Translations under genes and position numbers: made by a program
The notes under the pieces: model-generated
What the model saw: the letters and a program-made list of their open reading frames with translations, nothing else
Told to the model about the DNA's origin: nothing
Database searches by the model: none
In this document: in pieces, positions 1-12,571 of the stretch
Numbering within the stretch: position 1 is the first letter of the stretch
Layout of the letters: each line of letters begins with the position of its first letter
NCBI GenBank assembly: GCA_028023455.1
Contig: JAQFVV010006306.1
Location: 1,133,501-1,197,500, forward strand
From: Epiperipatus broadwayi
Lineage: Eukaryota; Onychophora; Udeonychophora; Euonychophora; Peripatidae
Reading direction: 5' to 3'
Length of the DNA stretch: 64,000 bases

Positions 1-724
1 AAATGAAAATCTGTTTGATGCTAGTTGTCTATAATTTTGAGTTGTGTATAATTCGATTGATTAAGTGCTTATAAGTTTTTGACAACATTATGGTCATATA
101 AGTTACTGGAAAATGACTATAAGAAACAAAATATTTATTATATGTACAGTATTTTCCAATAGTAAACTGTTACATTTTGATTTACGAGTATCACATTATG
201 TCCATCCACAACGTGTCTGGGTGTCATTTCTATTTTCATTAAAATATAGGCTGAAACCAAAATCATGAAAGTAAGACAATGATTTTCATGTCCAAAACTT
301 TTACAGGTATTTTGTGAATTAAAAGATTATTTAAATTATCTGATATATTTTTACAAATAATGTTGAAAGGATTATCTGGTGACAGCAAGAAAATAGGACT
401 GAAAATAAATGTTAAAAAAGATTCATGTTCAATAGTTTTATATATATATATATATAAGGAAAAAATGATTGGTAGTGATGAATTAGAATCAACAACTACA
501 AACAGATATAGATTATTATTCCATGTGAAACTGGATGAAATTAAACTTAAGATTACTTTTGGTTGAAAAAAATGTTTAAAAAATTATTCAAAAACAAGTT
601 TTTAATAGATATGTTTATCAATTATTACATGTGTATCTGACATTTAGATGCCTAACAAGATATTGAAAACAAAATATACATAAGGGAGAACAAAAATCAA
701 TGGTATTGAAAAAAAAAGGCATAG
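1..724. other. AT-rich DNA without recognisable gene
   Basis: No ORF with coding character and no repeat structure that I recognise. A short (TA)n run lies at about 439-455. The 68-codon open frame near 360-566 is Lys/Ile/Tyr-rich and runs through that microsatellite, so I do not call it a gene. Confidence 0.5.
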
Positions 725-890
725 AGCTGGGTTGGATTTGTTACTAGAAGATATGAGAGTAGATGAACTGACATCAATAATTTAGAAGGCCATGTCTAAA
801 AAACATTTGCTAGAGAGAGACCATGAAGAAACTGGATAAAACTTGCACAGACCATTCTGCGGTGGGCTGATAATGGTAAAAAAATGCATT
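725..890 (+). repeat. Decayed LINE 3'-end fragment
   Basis: The stretch resembles the 3' ends of the LINE pieces at 4,557-4,740 and 22,500-22,720: a GAGAGAC-AAACTTG-AGA-CC-CTGC-GTGG-TGATAATGG pattern, which in those copies encodes the end of the reverse transcriptase ORF. No open frame remains. The match is by eye only and is weaker than for the other copies. Confidence 0.4.
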
Positions 891-1142
891 CTGGACTTTT
901 TCATAATTAATTTCCAATATACAAACTAGAATCGGCAGCAAAAATTATATGTTACTGAAATGGAATGAAATTCACAAGACATTTTTTCATATAAAGGCAT
1001 CACAATGCTGTCTTGCTTCCAAGCTATAATTTTGGAGTTGAACATATATACATTTATGTCATGAACAATAATTGTAGCTACATATTTCTTAATCAATTCA
1101 AGTTATCAGACCAAATATTTTATCTGTATGCATTACAATGAC

Positions 1143-1395
1143 ATTATTTCCAATGTTTCAACAAAATAGCATCTGCCATTGTCAAAGTTAAGTTTTTAAA
1201 GAAAAACCATTAGATCTCAATTAGTAATGAGATTCAATGTGAGGTAAAGAATGAGACAGAGTGTGAAGTAGTTGAGCATTGAGAATATAATCACATTCTG
1301 AATGCTCAATCTCGTCCTTCCCTCACGCTGAATCTCATTACTATTTGAGACCTTGACAATTGTGGATGCTATTTTGTCGAAACATTGGGAAGTAG
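1143..1395. repeat. Fold-back (MITE-like) element
   Basis: Two arms of about 100 bp form an imperfect palindrome. The left arm (from about 1,143) reads CCAATGTTTCAACAAAATAG; the right arm ends near 1,395 with its complement CTATTTTGTCGAAACATTGG. A second paired block is AATGAGATTCA (about 1,226) with TGAATCTCATT (about 1,330). It has no coding capacity. Class is undetermined; no clear target duplication was seen. Confidence 0.7.
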
Positions 1396-2058
1396 TCAAA
1401 AATAATACACAATTTAACCTATAAACTACTTTATTTACATCATATAACCACGAATATATAAAGCATAAGATGAAAAGATATGAGAGTTCAAAAATACAAT
1501 ACTGAGAAACTAATATTTAATATTATAACATTTGAAGCATCAATAAATAAAACATGAACTAAAAAAGGATTGAGATGAGAGACTGGAAACAATATGAAGA
1601 AACATTTAAGATTATGTGTGAAATATCAATAAATTATAAAACAAAATAACATAATTAATAATGAACAACAAAAAATAAATACTTGTAAGAGCATTGAAGC
1701 CCCTTTCCTGAATCTTTCAGTTTGTTTTAGGACATATAAAAATATATAATTCAGATAAGTATATTTATTTATACCTTTGCTAAATGAATAGAAAATGTTT
1801 AAATAAAATTGCAACTGAAAATATATTCAGCGTCACTCATATTCATTCACACAACTGCAACACAGAGACTTAATAACACACTTTATATCTATAATTACTC
1901 ATTGATGTCCCTTTTTACACATATCATATATTACTTTATTGTTCTGTGTTTAACTTATGAACTTGGGCATAACTTCTGTTATTTTATATACCATTTTTTT
2001 ATGTCATGCTAGTTAAATTGTAATGATTACTGTTTCTTATTGCATTGCCAAATGTATA
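1396..2058. other. AT-rich DNA, nothing recognised
   Basis: Short open frames here have low-complexity Ile/Tyr/Phe composition and no motif. No repeat structure recognised. Confidence 0.5.
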
Positions 2059-2359
2059 ACATATAATACTAAATCATCCATGCACTTTACTACTGTTACA
2101 CAATGCTTTATTTACCACTTTTACACTTTCGATCACCCCAGCAATCTTCAGAACTACAACATAATACAAACAAATATACATGAAGATATATGAATATATA
2201 TAGAATGTAAATTATATGTTCATGTATACTTATATTCATATGTTTATATTATGTTGTAGTTCTGAAGAAGATTGCTGGGGCAATTGAAACTGTAAAAGAG
2301 TGGTAAATAAAGCATTATGTAGCAGCAGTAAAATGCATGGATGATTTAGTATTATATGG
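2059..2359. repeat. 300-bp fold-back element
   Basis: This is a near-complete palindrome. The left end CATATAATACTAAATCAT (2,060) pairs with ATGATTTAGTATTATATG (2,341-2,358), and the inner block GCAATCTTCAGAACTACAAC pairs with GTTGTAGTTCTGAAGAAGATTGC near 2,250. The arms are about 120 bp around an AT-rich loop. The inner GATCACC-AGCAATCTTC motif recurs at 19,187-19,255, so the two belong to one diverged family. Confidence 0.8.
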
Positions 2360-2425
2360 TAAATTGTAATGACAAGAGAAAATATTTTTATAATGCCGTA
2401 AATAAATATCAATCTAATATGATTA

Positions 2426-2650
2426 CACAGAGGCTAAACTCTCCATACAGTAGCATGACTAGTGCATGCCAGAGTAATCAATGGATGCAAGATAGCTTGT
2501 GCATAAAATGCCTATCTAGTGCCTACTCATCCAACATCCCCAAACTAGTTTCAAGCATGCACTGGTGGCACTACTGTATAGAGAATTTAGCCTCTGTAAA
2601 CACTTGTGTAAGCATAAGAAATGGTGATCGTGTGATGTTTAGTGATTTAA
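2426..2650. repeat. Fold-back family A, copy 1 (short, internally deleted)
   Basis: The ends CACAGAGGCTAAACTCT and its complement near 2,585-2,597 bracket the family-A core (CTCCATACAGTAG, GCCAGAGTAATCAATGGATG, CTACTCATCCAACATCCCC). The outer end carries the family signature GTGATGTTTAGTG at about 2,632-2,644. Most of the right arm is missing. Other copies lie at 20,348, 57,970, 60,487, 60,776 and 61,470. Confidence 0.7.
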
Positions 2651-2898
2651 TCTAATATCTTACAAAGCAAGTATTTTATTTATATCCATCTTTTGTGACA
2701 TATATTTAATTTATTTAAAAATATGATTAGTTGATATGTAAATATGATAAAATGCTCTTCAGGCTTATATAGGATCTAATATAGTAATATCTTTTTTGCC
2801 TTATAATACATTCAGGGTTTTTTCCTCACCTAAATAAAAAAAAAATGCAACTATTGGAAAAAATATTAAATATATACCCTTGGATTATTACAAAACTG

Positions 2899-3936
2899 GT
2901 ACTAATCAGTACGTCAGGCCACTTGGTGGCATTGGTTCTCTGCTAAAAACACAATTATATCAATTTGGGGCCATCTATTTTTAAATTATTTTTACATTTT
3001 CTTCAACATTTATTAAAATATTTTTTCCCAATTTGTCCGACTTTTATTAAAATATTTTTACATTTTCTCTGCCTTTTTTAAAAATATTTTGACATTTGAT
3101 ATGACTTTTTTACTAATATTTTGACATTTTATACGACTTTTTTTACCAATATTTTGACATTCTTGTAAATAATTTACAATACAAGATTTTATTCACATAT
3201 TTGTACATTTTTTTTTCAACAATGGCAAAATAGACATCGCATAATACAAATAAAGCAAAAAAAAATTGCCGTATTTTAAAATGAAAAAGTCAAAAGTTTT
3301 GATCTTAGTTTGACTTTTTTTGGAGGAGATGGAGAGAAATAATTTGTTGTCCCTGAGACAAAAGTTATTTTTGGTTTGTTTTTATTTTTTAAAAAAGATA
3401 ATAAAAATTTGTTTTAAAAAGGAAAGTTTTAGTATATCAGCGGTATACAAATAAAGCCGAAACAAAAATTGCCGTACAGCCAAAAAAAAGGTACCATATT
3501 TTTATTTTTTTTTTAAAAAAAAAACAGTTGAAAAAGTCAAAAGTTTTGATCTTATTTTAATGTTTTTTTTTGGGGGGAGGGAGTTGACAATTTGTTGTCA
3601 CTGATCAAACCAAGTTTATGATTTACAAAACTACGTGCAACCTCAAACATTTTATTTGTCTCTTAATTTACGTGGCTATTCATGTGAGTTTTGGAAAAAG
3701 GTTCATGTGATAGCAATCTTAAGTGTGCGTATTTCCATAGTGTTGTGAAGCACAGTGGGCTGTAATATTTGTGTGCAATGCCATATACGCCTGCAGCGGC
3801 TAATGTGAACAGTACTGTTCTATAGGCCATAAGTTTCTCTGCATAAAGCACAGAAATATTGGGTCCGGTATATTTCTGTGTTTTTAGCAGAGAAACAACG
3901 CCACCAGATGGCTAGCCTGGCAGACCGATTAGTATC
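2899..3936. mobile_element. ~1.04-kb TIR element, non-autonomous
   Basis: The left end runs from ACTAATCAG through a CCACTTGGTGGC block to CTCTGCTAAAAACACA (about 2,899-2,952). It is repeated inverted at about 3,870-3,936 (TGTGTTTTTAGCAGAG, GCCACCAGATGGC, GATTAGTAT). TIRs are about 55 bp and imperfect. The interior holds ~50-bp imperfect repeats (AATATTTTGACATTT, 2,985-3,165) and a diverged direct repeat (3,240-3,360 versus 3,440-3,610). No transposase. The superfamily is unknown and the target duplication unclear. Confidence 0.6.
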
Positions 3937-4556
3937 AAAAAAATCAAGCCATGACCACTAAATAATTTTTATTAGCCATTCATTAGACTGGAGATTATTC
4001 ACTTAGTAAATATTTCAGTCCTGTAATTTCCATTGCAGACTCATACAGGATAGGGACTGGTTTTTATTCACTTTTAGCACTCTATGGAAGAGTATAATCA
4101 TAAACATATAAGCAATGAAATGTGAAAAAAATGTATGATCCGAAGATGCACATTTCATGGTGAACCAGCACTCATTAGTTGATCCAGATCACAATCTCTT
4201 GCACATATTTTTATCATTGTTCAGTATATAGAGTCAATTATAACAGCTTAATTGATAAGTGTCAAACCTGCTGTTGTCACAACTTTGACACAAACCACTT
4301 AATGGAAGTATATTAATAATTTTTATTAGTCATTCACCTAGAGATTATCTACATATATAATATTTGTATAGTGTAATTTCCACTATGCTACTCTCATACA
4401 ACATATCTTCGGATATATTTTTATGATTACAATCCTCCACAGGATATTAAAAGTAGATAGAAACCAGTTCCCAACTTACATGAGTGGTGCAGTGGAAAAT
4501 ACACTACAGAAATATTCATTTAGTAGATCCAGTTTTAAGACTTGCCCTATTATCAA
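3937..4556. repeat. Diverged ~95-bp direct repeat in AT-rich DNA
   Basis: The block at about 3,960-4,052 (AATAATTTTTATTAGCCATTC, then GGAGATTATTCAC, then TGTAATTTCCATTG) recurs in the same orientation at about 4,315-4,405. The remaining sequence shows nothing I recognise. Confidence 0.5.
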
Positions 4557-4740
4557 CTATTCTTGCAGCTCCCAAGAGATTGTAAAAGACCTAGAAAGAG
4601 ACCACATGTGAGATGAATGGATGAAATAAAGTGCTGGGGTGGTGTGGAGAAGAGAGACTAGAGATTGGAGACTTTGGATTAAACTTGGAGAGACCTTCAT
4701 CCTGCAGTGGAATGATAATAGTTGAAAAGAATGATGATTT
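4557..4740 (+). pseudogene. LINE reverse-transcriptase ORF, C-terminal fragment
   Basis: The plus strand encodes a broken match to the end of the same LINE ORF seen at 22,500-22,720: a DCKRP-type patch, then a W-D-E-I-type patch, then a run ending near 'RDLHP'. Stops interrupt the frame (for example within 4,605-4,680), so this is a dead 5'-truncated piece. This 3' module, with a conserved Trp-Asp patch, is typical of the terminal segment of these RT ORFs. Confidence 0.65.
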
Positions 4741-5187
4741 TGTTTAGTAACACTATGTTTCATTAATATATACATAATATTAACTTACATACACATTGAA
4801 TTAATCATACCAAAAGTAAATAATAATTTAATTAATAATATTTCTTTTTATCTAATAGATCTGTTTATCCAACAAGAAAATATCTAAATGAAATATAAAA
4901 ATTAATAAATCAAATATAACTTTGTTAAACAGATAACATTTAAATGACAATTGTTTATTAATAATCATGGTTAAAATTTCTTTTTAATTTATTACAGGGT
5001 ACAATTTCAACCAAAATGTTTCTTAATTATCGATTCAAGCTAAATGAACCTATATGTGTTTTATGCAGTAATTATCCAGAAAAAAATACTAGTTTTTTCA
5101 AACCTGCCCATACTTCTCATCTCTATGCCTATTCATGTTTCATAAGTGTGCAGTCAACCTCTAACAATTGTTTATATATATATATAT
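4741..5187. other. AT-rich DNA, nothing recognised
   Basis: No coding character. It ends in a (TA)n tract at about 5,172-5,187, which is the left flank of the next element. Confidence 0.5.
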
Positions 5188-5708
5188 TGTAACCCTGATA
5201 AAAATGACAGAAAGAGATAGAGAGATAATGATAATGGAGATAAAAATACTTGTAAGAATAAATGATGAAAAAGAAAAGAATTGAGAGGGAAAATAAATGG
5301 GAAAAATAATAGAATTGGTATATATAATAGAGAAAAGAAATGAGATGATGGGAAAGAGAGATATAAGAAGAAGATAGAATAAAGGAGAGAGAAATGAAAT
5401 GAGATGATGGAAAGATATGAAAGAGACTTAACAAGTGTTTTAAATGTCTGAGATGATAGAGATATATAAGAAGAAGATGGAATAAAGGAGAGAGAAATGA
5501 AATGAGATGATGGAAAGATATGAAAGAGACTCTTAGCAAGTGTTTTAAATGTCTGAGATGATAGAAGGATATGATAGAGATCTATAAGAAGAAGATGGAA
5601 TAAAGGAGAAATGAAATGAGATGATAGAAAGAAATGGAATAGAATTGAAATGATATAAAATGAACTATAAATTAGAGACTCCAAATGATTCGGCTCAGTG
5701 GGGTTACA
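5188..5708. mobile_element. 521-bp element with TGTAACCC/GGGTTACA ends
   Basis: The ends are a perfect 8-bp inverted pair, TGTAACCC (5,188-5,195) and GGGTTACA (5,701-5,708). The element lies directly after a (TA)n tract, as LTR elements 1 and 2 do. TG...CA ends and the TGTAAC start, shared with the LTR of element 2, suggest a solo LTR or short LTR-like element. A TIR transposon remains possible. The interior is mostly a purine-rich minisatellite. No protein-coding capacity. Confidence 0.55.
5338..5645. repeat. Purine-rich minisatellite, ~105-bp unit, about 3 copies
   Basis: The unit contains GAAATGAGATGATGGAAAGA, then an AGAGACT-AAGTGTTTTAAATGTC segment, then ATATAAGAAGAAGATGGAAT. It repeats about three times with small changes. 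The Ser/Phe/His-rich open frames on the opposite strand are a by-product of this repeat. Confidence 0.8.
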
Positions 5709-8404
5709 ATAAATTTAAAGAAAAGAGATGATGATCCAGAGATGTATAATCAAATAAAGGTCAAATCCAATACTGATAAACTATAACTACTACAGCTTAT
5801 TGATATTTTAATAAACCATATAAAAGATTAACTAAAATCACTAATGAATGCTTACCATATTAGTCCTACCAATAGATCATACACTCTCTGAATAAGACCT
5901 ATGATGCTTTATTTTATAATATTATCTTATAGAATTATATTTACTAAAACATGGCAATCCTCACTATTTATAACTTACAAGCTTAAGAGATAGGGTCATG
6001 TGATCTATGAATTGATCTATGACTTTTATTTTGACTATTTAAAACAACAAGAGTAAATAACCTCAGGGATTTTAAAACTAACACTCTTGTGTAAAATTAA
6101 AGTTTAAGTTAAGTTGCCTAACAAAGAATTACTGTAATGAATAAATAAATAAGTGACATCTTAGCTGACCATAAAATAATTATAATATGTTCAATCTTAA
6201 AATAATAAACAAAAATATTAATTCATAAAATTTAATGAACTAATTAAAATTTAACTAATAATGGCCTATTATCTAAGATATTACTTGAGCAAAGAAAAGA
6301 GCAAGGGTACTTTTAATGCCTTTCCATACTCACAGACAACCACTAAAGACCTCAAATATAAATGGATTAGAATTCTTTAAATATATAAGATTTAAGATGA
6401 TGATAGATGATGTGCAGTGAATATAAGATAATGTGCAGCTTTTAAAATAATATTAATTAAAATATTCTGAAGTACTAATATTATTAATCTGATATTGCAT
6501 AATCTTTAGTCTGAAAGATATACTGATAATTTTTTTAAAAATAAACTTTTAATTAAGTATTTAACTATGTATCTGCTATAATGCAATTATCTGTATTTAT
6601 GGTTCAATATAATAATCATTTACTTCAACATAGTTTTTTAATTTTTAAGACAATATCAATTGTATTTAATTAACTTAGAATCTACTTGCAAATATCTGAA
6701 TTGAAGATTCATTAACTTTAAAATTTAAGACTTTGTGAACTTGGAACCCAAGACAATAATATATTTTCATATGAAAGTAAAACAAACAAACAAAACTTGT
6801 GAAATAATAATAATTTGATTTATTAATAATGAGAAGAAATGTTTATAAATATAGTGGAATACAAACAGTGCCAATACCGCACTAATCAGAATAACACACA
6901 GAACTATGTTTATATTGAAAACCCTAAGCTTAATTTTATACTCCTCAACTTAACAAACGCTAAGTTGGAGTAAGCATATTCAACAATACTTTTTAAAAAT
7001 ATCATCATTAGTTTCACGGATATAACTAATATCACAGCTAGATATATCTTTATATTAGATTAAGCTAATACTAAAATTAAACCAACTTAAGTGTATGGAA
7101 CAATCATTCATCAGAGATCAGTTATACTTTTTTTAAAAATAACTTTAGTCCACATAACATTATTCCCTCAATGTTTTAAAGATAATGATGTAACAGACTT
7201 ACAAATCCAGCGGCGAAATTCTGGATGAAAATATTAAATTATTATGTGTGAATTGCCACTTATACCATATGCATATTTAATATACTTTAAAATAAATATA
7301 ACTTATTGTTGGTTAGCTTGTGTGTGATAAAACTATCATAGCAACACAATTCAAACATTGATATATCTATGAGCTATAAATTAGCTATAACTACCTGAAG
7401 AAATACATTTCCTCAAACAAGCATATCTTGTCATCACAAATCTAAAACAAATGCAACATCACCTACTGTGGTGGAATTAGCATTAAGTCATCATGAATGA
7501 TAGGCAAAAAATATAAAGATACTAGGCTCCTCAGAGCTGGAAAAGAATATGGTGGCTTCCAAAAATACATAACTTTGAGGCAAAAATGATGATGTCTGGA
7601 ATTTATCTTCAGTACATCTGGGAACAGGAACACCCACCAGAAAAGCACAATCCTCTCATGGGATTTCCAATGCTTATAAATGTGATCATCATCACTGAAA
7701 AATACAATACCCTCTTTTTGGGGATAAGCACTATCAAATCATGGAAATACATTACAATAAGGATGGAGGATTTTTCTCGACTCCATAAGGCATAATCAAA
7801 AATTATAAATTAAGCCTAACTCTTAAGGCTAACAAATTCTAACTAATAGCAAGATATATACTTCACTTAAACTAACTAAGTTATTTCCAAGAAATTTATA
7901 AAATACAAAACGTATATCCAATATTCGAACCAACAGAGCAAATTATGTGTCAACTGACTACTGTAGAAAATACTTTAAACTTAAATGCATATAAAATTCT
8001 AGGCAATGCACACATAACAAAATATTAAATGCTAAAAATATAGTAACGAGTGGACTTTTGAAATTGTAAATTAAATGCAAGAATATCTACTTCTCGATGA
8101 ATATAAAATATTTGTAACTATTCTTAATATAACATTCATAAAACAAATGAATGGATATTCTCTGATAAACTTCTTTAGTAAATTTAAAATAAAATTGAGT
8201 AAAACATCCCATTTATATGAAAATAAGACTGATATTTAAATCTCTATAATAAAATTATTAAATAGAAACTAACTAGTGTAATGCTTGATGAATAAACTAA
8301 ATCTACTTAAGAATGGCAAGAAACATTTGCTCATTCAAATAAACCTATTTCGTTTTAAAATTATAACCCTAGTTTACCTGTATATTAATGCAAAAAGTGT
8401 TACA
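5709..8404. other. 2.7 kb AT-rich DNA without recognisable gene
   Basis: No coding-like frame, RNA gene or repeat structure that I can support. The 69-codon frame at 7,586-7,795 looks less biased than most but has no recognisable motif and no supporting context. Confidence 0.5.
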
Positions 8405-9920
8405 TAAAAATTGGTTGTTTTACAATAGCGTGTTGAAACGCTGGAGGGCGGGCTCGGTTTGTAAACAAAGATAAATATAATGTTGCCGGGGCCGAGTTTC
8501 TTTTTTTTTTTTTTTTGTTTGGCTTTGGTTTTTTGGTTTTTTTTTTTGTTTATCACATTTATAAAAGTAATATCAAATCAAATTTTTTGTTTAAACACGA
8601 CCAAAACAAAAATAAACAAAAAAATTACAAATAAATGAATTTACAAAAAAAAAGAAGTACTTCATTTTTTTGGCTTTTGATTCTTTTTTTTTTTATTTAT
8701 ATTTTCAAAGGGGACGGGGTTTTTTTTTTTTTTACCGCCTACGTATTTTTTTTTGTTGTTGTTGTTTATCACATTTAAAATAAAAGTACGGCGGCTGTCA
8801 AATCTATTTTGGCTACCCCAAACAACAACAACAAAAAAAAAAAAAACGGATCGATTAAAACCAATGATTTTTAAAAAGTAGTTAATTGATTTTTTGTTTG
8901 TTTTGATTTAATTCTCATTAAACCCTTTTCTATTTTCGGTTCGGTATTGTACGACAAACAAAAAATCAGCCGATTCAACTACTTCTTCTTTCTTTTTTTC
9001 GGTTTGTTTTGTTTTTATTTTGATAAATAAATCTATTGTCCGTTTAACGGTAACATTTACAAGCCAAAGTCCAACTTTGGGAGAGGGAGGGGAAGGGTGT
9101 TTGCAATTGCTAACAGAATGGAACGCCAACAACTCTAAGATTGACCAAGTTTAGACAGTAATTCCCCCTCAAAAAACATCAATCTATACGGCAATTAAAA
9201 GAAACTTTTTGGGCTCTTCAGGCAAAAAAAAACTAAAAAAAAAAAACACAGCAGGCATGCAGCTTCAAGGTGTTTTGTTTGATAAACCACCGCCGGTTCC
9301 AACAGTCAGAGAAGAATCCTTGTTCTTTCTTTGACATTCGGCAAAACAAGTTGTCCTATTTTTTGCAGCTATTCGATTAATCAGTTCACAGTTGTTGTCA
9401 CACGAAATGTGACTTAGAGCGTGATTTGATGGGAAGCGCGCTTTGAACTACACTTGGCCCATTTTTTCAGCAGGAAATGGGGGCTAGGGAAGCATGAGAC
9501 TCTGCTGATAATTGTTAGCAGACCTTCCTAAAACATGCGAGATAGAGGGGGAGGTGATCTTAATGAATATTAAAATAGTTTCGACAATCGTAATTCCAGC
9601 CATCCTCAGACAGTACTGTAAACAAAAGTGAAATATGATCGCTAGTCCGAAATGCTTAGCCCGAATCTGAGCTGTAAGCTGACACGATAGCTTCTGTGGC
9701 AAGATTGGCTAAATGTTCATGTTTCTGTGCATTGGCATAGAAATAAACACAGTCAGCCGGTGCCCTCCCCCATATCAACGGATTATTTCTAGGCTTATGT
9801 GTTAGAAATAGAACGTTCGATAGCGGCGGAGGCGGCCACCTAAATGGCATATTTCTGTGTGCTAGCATAGAAATAATGCCCGGTGGTTTCAACATGCTAT
9901 TGTAAAACAACCTAAAAATT
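8405..9920. mobile_element. 1.5-kb TIR element with perfect 8-bp target duplication
   Basis: The flanks TAAAAATT (8,405-8,412) and TAAAAATT (9,913-9,920) are a perfect 8-bp target duplication. The element itself (8,413-9,912) starts GGTTGTTTTACAATAGC and ends with the exact complement, and the pairing continues through GTGTTGAAAC for about 28 bp. The interior has long A and T runs, small hairpins such as ATTTCTGTG-CATAGAAAT near 9,850, and a higher-GC patch at 9,280-9,900. No transposase is visible, so it is non-autonomous. An 8-bp duplication with GG ends would fit Merlin, and MULE or Zisupton-type elements are alternatives; I cannot decide. Confidence 0.8.
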
Positions 9921-12255
9921 TAATAGCATAAATATTTTTATGGTTTCATTCTTTTTTTAACCAATAAAACAAACAATAAAAAAAAATAATAATACATTAT
10001 CTTAAGTTCATATTTCAGCTCCGTGATGATTTTTCCATTTCATAATGTGTAGACAATTTATCCAGGTTTAGATATCTATTTGAATTCGAAGCTTCAACTA
10101 ATACATTTATATACATGGCAATCATTTCCAAACGAAAATGTTCAGTAGTTTTTTATATAAACCCGTTCACTTTCTTTTATCTTTAAAGATAATTTTAAAT
10201 ATTAAAATAATAAAACATCGTAAGCATAAACATAAGTTGGCACTGGAAAATAAATTATTCAGCTGAGTAGCATAAGTATAATAAGCATAAGTATAAGTAA
10301 AATAAGCCGGCATTGAAAACAATTCTTCAGCTGAGTACATGTTTTTTTTTTATATTTATAATCCTAGGTTCAAACGCGGAATAATTATAATATATGTTTT
10401 TAGTTAACTTTCACTATTCTCCTTTAGATAAACACATTTTTTTAAAATAGAGCTTTTTTTTTAAAACGTTTCTTAATATTTAAAAATGTATTTTTTTTTT
10501 TTAACAAATTTCCTTTTATTTATTTTTAAAACATAGGAGTAGACTTTGTTTATAATTAAGGACGCTCCTTGTTTTATGAACTAAGATCAACGGTCATAAA
10601 GTTACTTATAAGTACTGGCCACTATAACAAAACATTACGTATTTGATAGAGACAAGTTCATTAATAATATCTTTAAATTCTTTTAAAGTTTTGCTTTCAA
10701 ACAAATTCTTTTCATACTACTAGCATAAACGAGAATTAGTATTTTAAAATACATATTGTCCACAGAAACATTATTCTGTTAAGAGCATATGTAAATGTCT
10801 ATATCATCTATTAAGTAATAAAGTATTAAATTTAATGTCACTTCTAATTTATAAAGACGCTAACGTATTTCCATTTTAATATTTTAAAATGTTTGAATGT
10901 CTTTTTTTTTAATTTCTTCTTCACATGTATTTTTAATTTGATAGGAGATATACTATATTTTAGTGCAATAAAGTCTTTAGCCTTAACAATACTTAATAAT
11001 TTAAGTTTTACTTCTAAATAAAGAAAAACGAATATAACAAAAGTAAATGAAATATGAGATGCTGTATTTTCCCCAAACATTTTACCGTAAATTTTTAATG
11101 TCTCAATTGTAATGAAAAACTGTCAGAAAACAGAATTACCTTTCTTTTAGCCCTTCTTCATTGCAAGACGATTTTTAAATAATTATTTTAAACATACTTT
11201 TATTTTTTTTAAAAAAAATATAAAGTTTTAAAATTTTCTTTTTTGTTAAAGAACTTTTCAGATTCAGCCACAAGTAGAATTAAAAACAGATCAGCAACTG
11301 AATGGTCCTGGATCCCTGTTTTATCTAATAATCTTTTATAGCCCCCTCCCCCTTGATCAATTGGCTTGTAAACCAATCAAATTATTTTTTATTACATTTT
11401 TCTATTCTTGACAAATCGGCTGTAAAGTCGATTTACTAACGCAATTTCTAATGATACGAAATCACGTGACTTACAGCCACAAAGTCAAAAATCCATTGTT
11501 TAACAAATGTTATGTATTACCTTTTTAAATAATATTTTTTTAAACATAATAGTAATAAATATAAAATTCAGAACTATCCCTCTTTATTAACTTTTAAATA
11601 TTTCTTTCATAAATTTATATCCATCCATTTATTTATTTATTTTTTATAAATATTAGAATTAAAATATTTTTTATTGTTATTTTCTTATGTTTATGTATCT
11701 TTCTTGCACACACACACACTTCCATATCCGGGTAATCTATAAATATGAGCTCACCCATTGTTTAAAAGTTATTCTTTTAAAATTACAAAACTAAAATATT
11801 ATCAAATATTTAATTTAAAATAATTTTATAAGTGAAACGCTACTCACTTACATCTAATAAATACTGTTATATTGTTTTAATAAAACTTACAGATTTTTTT
11901 TTTTTAATTTATTACTATTCATTTCAACTTATTTATAATCTCTCATTACTATCATTTAGACATCAAAATGAATTATACAATAGTTACTTTAAAATACATT
12001 AAATATGATTTATCATTTCACAATTATTTTTTAACATTTGCTTATGTAAAATTATTACTTAACATCCTTTATCAAACCAACTGATACTATTAAAATATTT
12101 AGATTATCCTATTTTAATAATTAAATAGTTTAATTTTCATTTTTATCATCATTATTTTTTTAAAATCAGACAATTTCAAACCAAAAGGTTAAGCTAAGAT
12201 AACCCTTGGATCCTTTTGGAACTAAGGGAAACTTTAGTTAGGTACAATATATATA
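9921..12255. other. AT-rich DNA with a short tandem duplication
   Basis: The only structure seen is an imperfect duplication of about 70 bp at 10,222-10,340 (units ending ATTATTCAGCTGAGTA and ATTCTTCAGCTGAGTA), and a short (CA)n at 11,707-11,717. No coding-like frame. Confidence 0.5.
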
Positions 12256-12571
12256 TAATGGGTGTGCTAATAGCTCTAAACAAGCTGCAAGAGAAAGCAT
12301 TTAAAAATCTCTATCTAGAATTATCCCTATTCCCAAACTGGTTTCGAGCTACTGGCTATCCTCAGTGAGGTGCTAGGATATTCAGACACTAGATCTAAAA
12401 TACCAACTCAAGCTCAGTATTTATCTAATACTTAACTATTAAGCAGAAAATCTGAAATTTTCAGACATTTGTATGTCTTCAAATCCAGAAATCTAGGCCT
12501 GAACAAACTTGAGCTACACCATATTAATTGGAAAAGCTTGTTTAGAGCTATTAACATGCTCTTTATATTAT
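12256..12571. repeat. Fold-back family B, copy 1
   Basis: The left end GTGTGCTAATAGCTCTAAAC (12,262) pairs with GTTTAGAGCTATTAACATGC (12,539-12,558). The interior carries the family motifs CCTCAGTGAGGTGCTAGGATATT and a TATTTATCTAATACTTAACTATTAAG block. Related sequence occurs at 17,980-18,140, 24,757-25,410 and 38,862-39,260. Confidence 0.7.

Noticed and set aside
5129-5684. 136- and 170-codon Ser/Leu/Phe/His-rich minus-strand frames
   Set aside because: They follow the purine-rich minisatellite; composition is repeat-driven, and two overlapping frames are equally open.
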